In this document: positions 31,328 through 35,060 of the stretch, one piece after another
Numbering within the stretch: position 1 is the first letter of the stretch
How the letters are laid out: every line of letters starts with the position of its first letter
DNA from: Acidobacteriota bacterium
Lineage (GTDB): Bacteria; Actinomycetota; Acidimicrobiia; Acidimicrobiales; CADCSY01
NCBI GenBank assembly: GCA_019510095.1
Contig: JAEKLB010000060.1
Span: 1-35,060, forward strand
Reading direction: 5' to 3'
Length of the DNA stretch: 35,060 nt
Translations under genes and position numbers: made by a program
Notes under the pieces: generated by a model
What the model saw: only the letters and a program-made list of their open reading frames with translations
Database searches by the model: none
Told to the model about the DNA's origin: nothing

Positions 31328-32878
31328 GTGCCGGTCGAGCCGGTCTACGGCCCCGACGACGGCGAGTTCCCCGGGCAGTGGCCCTACACGCGCGGCCCCT
31401 ACGCCTCCATGTACCGGTCGAAGCTCTGGACCATGCGGCAGTTCGCTGGGTTCGGGACGCCGTCCGATACCAACGGCCGCTTCAAGGAGATCCTGCGGTC
31501 GGGTGGCGACGGTCTGTCGACTGCCTTCGACCTGCCCACGCTCATGGGGTGCGACTCCGACGACCCGCTGAGCGAAGGCGAGGTCGGGCGGTGTGGTGTT
31601 GCCGTCGACACCCTCGCCGACATGGAGGTGCTGTTCGGTGGCATCGACCTCGGCGCCATCACGACGTCGATGACGATCAACTCCCCCGCCGCGGTGATCT
31701 TCGCCATGTACATCGCGGTCGCCGAGGGCAACGGCGTGCCCCGTTCGAAGCTCGGGGGCACGCTCCAGAACGACATCCTCAAGGAGTTCCACGCCCAGAA
31801 GGAGTTCGTTTTTCCGCCGGCGCCCTCGATGCGGCTCGTGCGTGACACCGTTGCCTTCTGCACGACCGAGATGCCGCGATGGCACCCGATCTCAGTGTCG
31901 GGCTACCACATCCGCGAGGCGGGATCGACGGCGGCGCAGGAGCTCGCCTTCACCTTGGCCGACGGCTTCGCCTACGTCGAGCTGGCCATGGGGGCCGGCC
32001 TCGACGTCGACGCCTTCGCGCCCCGGCTCTCGTTCTTCTTCAACGCCCATGTCGACTTCTTCGAGGAGATCGCCAAGTACCGGGCAGCCCGCCGGATCTG
32101 GGCCCGGTGGCTCCGCGATCGCTATCACGCAAGCGACGCCCGATCGATGCAGTGCCGGTTCCACACCCAGACCGCAGGCGTGTCGCTCACCGCCCAGCAG
32201 CCGGAGATCAACATCGCCCGCACCGCCATCGAGGCCCTCGCCGGCGTGCTCGGTGGCACCCAGTCACTGCACACCAACGCCATGGACGAGGCATTCGCCC
32301 TGCCGACCGAGAAGGCGGCCCGCATCGCGCTGCGGACCCAGCAGGTCATCGCCTACGAGACGGGCGTGGTCAACGTGGCCGATCCGCTCGGCGGGTCGTA
32401 CTACGTCGAGGCCCTCACCGACGAGCTCGAGCGCCAGGCGGAGGCGGTGTTCGCCGAGCTGCTCGACCTGGGCGACGGCTCGGTCCTCGACGGTGTGTAT
32501 GCCGGCATCGACAACGGCTACTTCCAGTCGGCCATCGCCGATGCCAGCTACGACCTCGAGCAACGCGTCAACCGCGGTGAGCGGATCGTCGTCGGCGTCA
32601 ACAAGTTCACTGATGGCGACGACGACCAGATCGATCTGCTCGAGATCACCACTGAGCAGGAGCGCCGGCAGGTCAAGGCGCTCCAGGAGGTCAAGGCCGA
32701 CCGCGACGGCCAGGCGGTCGGCGCCGCCCTCGCCGCCCTGCGAACGGCGGCGGCCGACCCCGAGCGCAACCTCATGCCCGTCCTCATCGACACGGTGAAG
32801 ACCTACGCCACCGAGGGCGAGATCATGGACGCCCTCGCCTCCGTCTTCGGCCGCTACAGCGAGACCCCCGCCATCTGA
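31328..32878 (+). CDS. Acyl-CoA mutase large subunit, isobutyryl-CoA-mutase-like
   Basis: The 516-residue TIM-barrel protein belongs to the B12-dependent methylmalonyl-CoA mutase large-subunit family without its own cobalamin domain, so a small B12 subunit must be supplied from elsewhere. Motifs: RGPYASMYRSKLWTMRQFAG, DLPTLMGCDSDDP, GTLQNDILKEF and HTNAMDEAFALPTEKAARIA. At the two specificity positions it has Phe39 (RQFAG) and Gln157 (HAQKEF), where methylmalonyl-CoA mutases have Tyr and Arg; Streptomyces IcmA has Phe and Gln. Isobutyryl-CoA or a related branched acyl-CoA is a better guess. Conserved residues continue upstream (RIDFEATPRRDAAFETLSG), but no start codon lies between the TAG at 31238 and GTG 31328. 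Confidence 0.9.
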   Translation: MPVEPVYGPDDGEFPGQWPYTRGPYASMYRSKLWTMRQFAGFGTPSDTNGRFKEILRSGGDGLSTAFDLPTLMGCDSDDPLSEGEVGRCGVAVDTLADMEVLFGGIDLGAITTSMTINSPAAVIFAMYIAVAEGNGVPRSKLGGTLQNDILKEFHAQKEFVFPPAPSMRLVRDTVAFCTTEMPRWHPISVSGYHIREAGSTAAQELAFTLADGFAYVELAMGAGLDVDAFAPRLSFFFNAHVDFFEEIAKYRAARRIWARWLRDRYHASDARSMQCRFHTQTAGVSLTAQQPEINIARTAIEALAGVLGGTQSLHTNAMDEAFALPTEKAARIALRTQQVIAYETGVVNVADPLGGSYYVEALTDELERQAEAVFAELLDLGDGSVLDGVYAGIDNGYFQSAIADASYDLEQRVNRGERIVVGVNKFTDGDDDQIDLLEITTEQERRQVKALQEVKADRDGQAVGAALAALRTAAADPERNLMPVLIDTVKTYATEGEIMDALASVFGRYSETPAI

Positions 32879-32882
32879 GATT

Positions 32883-35060
32883 TCAGGCGGTGGTGGTGCC
32901 GACCTTCTCGCTGACGACGCGGGAGGAGCCGCCGGGCTGCATGGTGACGCCGTAGAGGATGTCGGCCACCTCCATGGTGCGCTTCTGGTGGCTGACGATC
33001 AGGAGCTGCGCCTCGCGGCGGAACTCCTCGACCAGGTCGAGGAAGCGGTGGAGGTTGACGTCGTCGAGGGCGGCCTCGACCTCGTCCATCAGGTAGAAGG
33101 GCGACGGCCGGCTGCGGAACACGGCGAACAGGAAGGCCAGCGCCGTGAGCGAGCGCTCGCCGCCGGACAGCAGCGACAGCTTGCGGACGTTCTTGCCCGA
33201 GGGGCGGGCCTCGACCTCGATGCCGGTCTCGAGCGGGTTGTCGGGATCGGTGAGCTTGAGCGAGCCCTGGCCGCCGGGGAACAGCGTCTCGAAGAGGTGG
33301 GTGAAGTGATGGGAGACGTCGGCGAATGCCGCGCTGAAGACGTTGACGATCTCGGCGTCGATCGCCTTGATCACCCGCGCCAGCTCGCGCCGGCTGCCCT
33401 TGACGTCTTCGAGCTGCTCCTCGGTGAAGCGGTGGCGCTCCTGGAGAGCTTCGTACTCCTCCAGCGCCAGGGGGTTGATCGGGCCCATGAGCCGCAGCTC
33501 ACGCTCGAGCTCCCGCAACCGGGCCGGCGCCGCCGTGCCCTCGGGCAGCGGTGGGCACTCGGCCGCCATGGCCGCCTCCGGCTCGCAGTCGAGGTCGCGG
33601 CGCAGCGTGTCGGTGGCCGCCTCCAGCCGCAGGGTCAGCTCCTGGCCGTCGAGCTCGCCCCGCCGGGCCCGCTCGCGGACCTCCTCGAGGCTGCGCTCGG
33701 CGGCTTGCCGCTGGCGGCGAAGACCCTCCAACCGGTCGGCCGTGGCCCGGGCCGCCTCCGACTGCAGGCGCCGGCGCTCGCGCAGATCGGTGAGGTGGCT
33801 GTCGAGCCAGGTGAGCTTCTCCCCCACCAACGACGACAACCGCCCGATGACGACCAGCTTGCGGTCGAGCTCGATCCGCCGGCCCTCGGCCGCCTCGCGC
33901 TCGCCGACGTTGTGCTCGAGCCGCTCCTCGACCTCTGCCAGCCGGTGGCTGAGGTACGCCCGCCGCTCCTGGATGCCCGACGCCCGGACCTCGAGGTCGG
34001 TGCGCAGGGCGCCGACGGCGGCCGATCGCTCCTCCAGGCGGCGACGGGCCTCGGCCATGGTGCGGGCGGCCTCGGCCGCCTTCGACTCCTCGGCCTCCAA
34101 CCCCGGCAGCTGGGCCTGCAGCTCGGCCTGCCGGGCCCGCTCCTGCTCGACCCGCACGCTCATCTCGGCCAGGTGCGAGCGCAGGTTGCCGGCTTCGGTG
34201 CCGGCATCGACGAGCTCCGACTCGACCCGCTCGAGCGCGTCGATGGCCTTGACCTTGGCCGCCCGGCTCTCGGTGAGGTTGCGGGTCCACTCGGTCTCGG
34301 CCATGCGAGTGCCGTCGAGGGCGTTGCGGGCGATCTCCAGCGCCGAGGTGGCGAGCGCGACCTCGTTGGCCATGCCGTCGGCCATCCGCTGCGCCTCTTC
34401 CAGCGCCGCACCGGTCGCGCCCGACGACGCCGTGCCAACCCGCCAGCCCGACGTTGCGAACCGGTCGCCTGCCCGGGTCACGATCACCGCGTCGGGATGG
34501 GCGACGGCCACCTCCATGGCTGCTCGCCAGTCGCCGTCGATGCAGATGGCCGAATGCAGCAGTGTGTCGAGGGCAGCATCGACCTCGATCGAGGCGCCCA
34601 GGTCACGGCGGGCCCGGACGTGGGTGCGCACTGGCTCACCGGCGCCGGTGGACGCCGCTGGCGCGTGGCCCAGCAGCGGGAGGACGGCACCGGCACCGTC
34701 TCGGGCCAAGACCTCGAGCGCCCGGCGGGCCCCCTCGGCGCCCCCGCCAACGACCACGGCACCCAACGCCGGACCGGCCGCCGCCTCGAAGGCGGCCTCC
34801 CACCCGGCGTCGACCTCGACCAGGTCGAGGAGGGTGCCGATCACGCCGTCGACACCGGCCAGCCGCTCGGCGCCGGCCCGGGCCCGGGCCTCGTCGAGGG
34901 CCTGCCCCAGGGCATCAGCCCGGGCCTGCCAACCCTTCTGCTCGCCCTCGGCCGCTCGCAGGGCGGCCTCGGCTGCCTGCAGGGCGTGGTCGGCGGCGAT
35001 GCGCTCGCCCTCGGCGACCATGAGGCCGTTGTCGAGCGAGGGCTCGGTGGCCTCGGCCGC
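32883..35060 (-). CDS. smc: Chromosome segregation protein SMC, C-terminal part (5' end outside window)
   Basis: About 725 residues of SMC remain inside the window. They begin in the first coiled coil, pass the hinge (GVDGVIGTLLDLVEVDAGW, GAVVVGGGAEGARRALEVL), then the second long coiled coil, and end with the ABC half: GPINPLALEEYEAL, LSGGERSLTALAFLFAVFRS (signature) and PFYLMDEVEAALDD (Walker B), with the D-loop VSHQKRTMEVADILYGVTM. SMC organises DNA with ScpA and ScpB. It ends 4 bases from the convergent mutase stop. In many actinobacteria ftsY follows smc directly; here three membrane/mutase genes separate them. Confidence 0.96.
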   Translation of the reverse strand, partial: AAEATEPSLDNGLMVAEGERIAADHALQAAEAALRAAEGEQKGWQARADALGQALDEARARAGAERLAGVDGVIGTLLDLVEVDAGWEAAFEAAAGPALGAVVVGGGAEGARRALEVLARDGAGAVLPLLGHAPAASTGAGEPVRTHVRARRDLGASIEVDAALDTLLHSAICIDGDWRAAMEVAVAHPDAVIVTRAGDRFATSGWRVGTASSGATGAALEEAQRMADGMANEVALATSALEIARNALDGTRMAETEWTRNLTESRAAKVKAIDALERVESELVDAGTEAGNLRSHLAEMSVRVEQERARQAELQAQLPGLEAEESKAAEAARTMAEARRRLEERSAAVGALRTDLEVRASGIQERRAYLSHRLAEVEERLEHNVGEREAAEGRRIELDRKLVVIGRLSSLVGEKLTWLDSHLTDLRERRRLQSEAARATADRLEGLRRQRQAAERSLEEVRERARRGELDGQELTLRLEAATDTLRRDLDCEPEAAMAAECPPLPEGTAAPARLRELERELRLMGPINPLALEEYEALQERHRFTEEQLEDVKGSRRELARVIKAIDAEIVNVFSAAFADVSHHFTHLFETLFPGGQGSLKLTDPDNPLETGIEVEARPSGKNVRKLSLLSGGERSLTALAFLFAVFRSRPSPFYLMDEVEAALDDVNLHRFLDLVEEFRREAQLLIVSHQKRTMEVADILYGVTMQPGGSSRVVSEKVGTTTA

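Overview
The window is about 70% G+C, with tightly packed genes and frequent ATGA/GTGA overlaps. The order ffh-rpsP-khpA-rimM-(HD-GYP)-trmD-rplS-lepB-DUF2469-yraN-comM-dprA closely matches the actinobacterial arrangement known from Mycobacterium. A DUF2469 gene, a GGSG-type RpiB and a DsbA-like protein of the mycothiol nitroreductase type also point to Actinobacteria. The 42-residue GYWLVARDGG repeats are a style I associate with Acidimicrobiia, so a member of that class or a close relative is my best guess (inference). 

Positions 1-8944 hold a surface-polysaccharide locus. It contains the tail of a GT4 glycosyltransferase, an initiating polyprenyl-phosphate sugar transferase, two tandem GT2 transferases, a Wzx-type flippase, a second GT4, an O-antigen-ligase/polymerase-like protein and a Wzz-like chain-length protein that lacks its N-terminal part. 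These supply initiation, elongation, export and polymerisation or ligation. Next to it on the minus strand (9079-13188) stand three exported paralogues sharing a ~250-residue domain I cannot name. One of them also carries five 42-residue repeats and a 14-threonine linker. This trio is the strongest candidate for an undescribed system. 

Positions 13253-24118 are housekeeping: tRNA-Leu(UAG), dprA, comM, rpiB (plus strand), a 37-residue membrane protein, yraN, DUF2469, lepB, rplS, trmD, an HD-GYP membrane protein inserted between rimM and trmD, rimM, khpA, rpsP, ffh and a methyltransferase. Positions 24136-29739 mix small accessory genes (DUF2889-like, cupin, NfeD, VOC, DsbA-like) with an IS256-family remnant and ftsY. 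Positions 29827-35060 carry two DUF4239-type membrane genes, an acyl-CoA mutase large subunit with isobutyryl-CoA-mutase-type active-site residues, and the 3' part of smc. 

Several genes are damaged in ways visible in the sequence. khpA has an in-frame TAG. ftsY loses its C-terminal GTPase motifs and runs in frame into a HIT-like protein. The second DUF4239 gene has an internal deletion with a frame change. The Wzz-like gene lacks its first membrane segment. lepB and the mutase lack a conventional start where homology begins. Either this lineage carries many lesions or the assembly has small deletions and errors; read mapping would decide.
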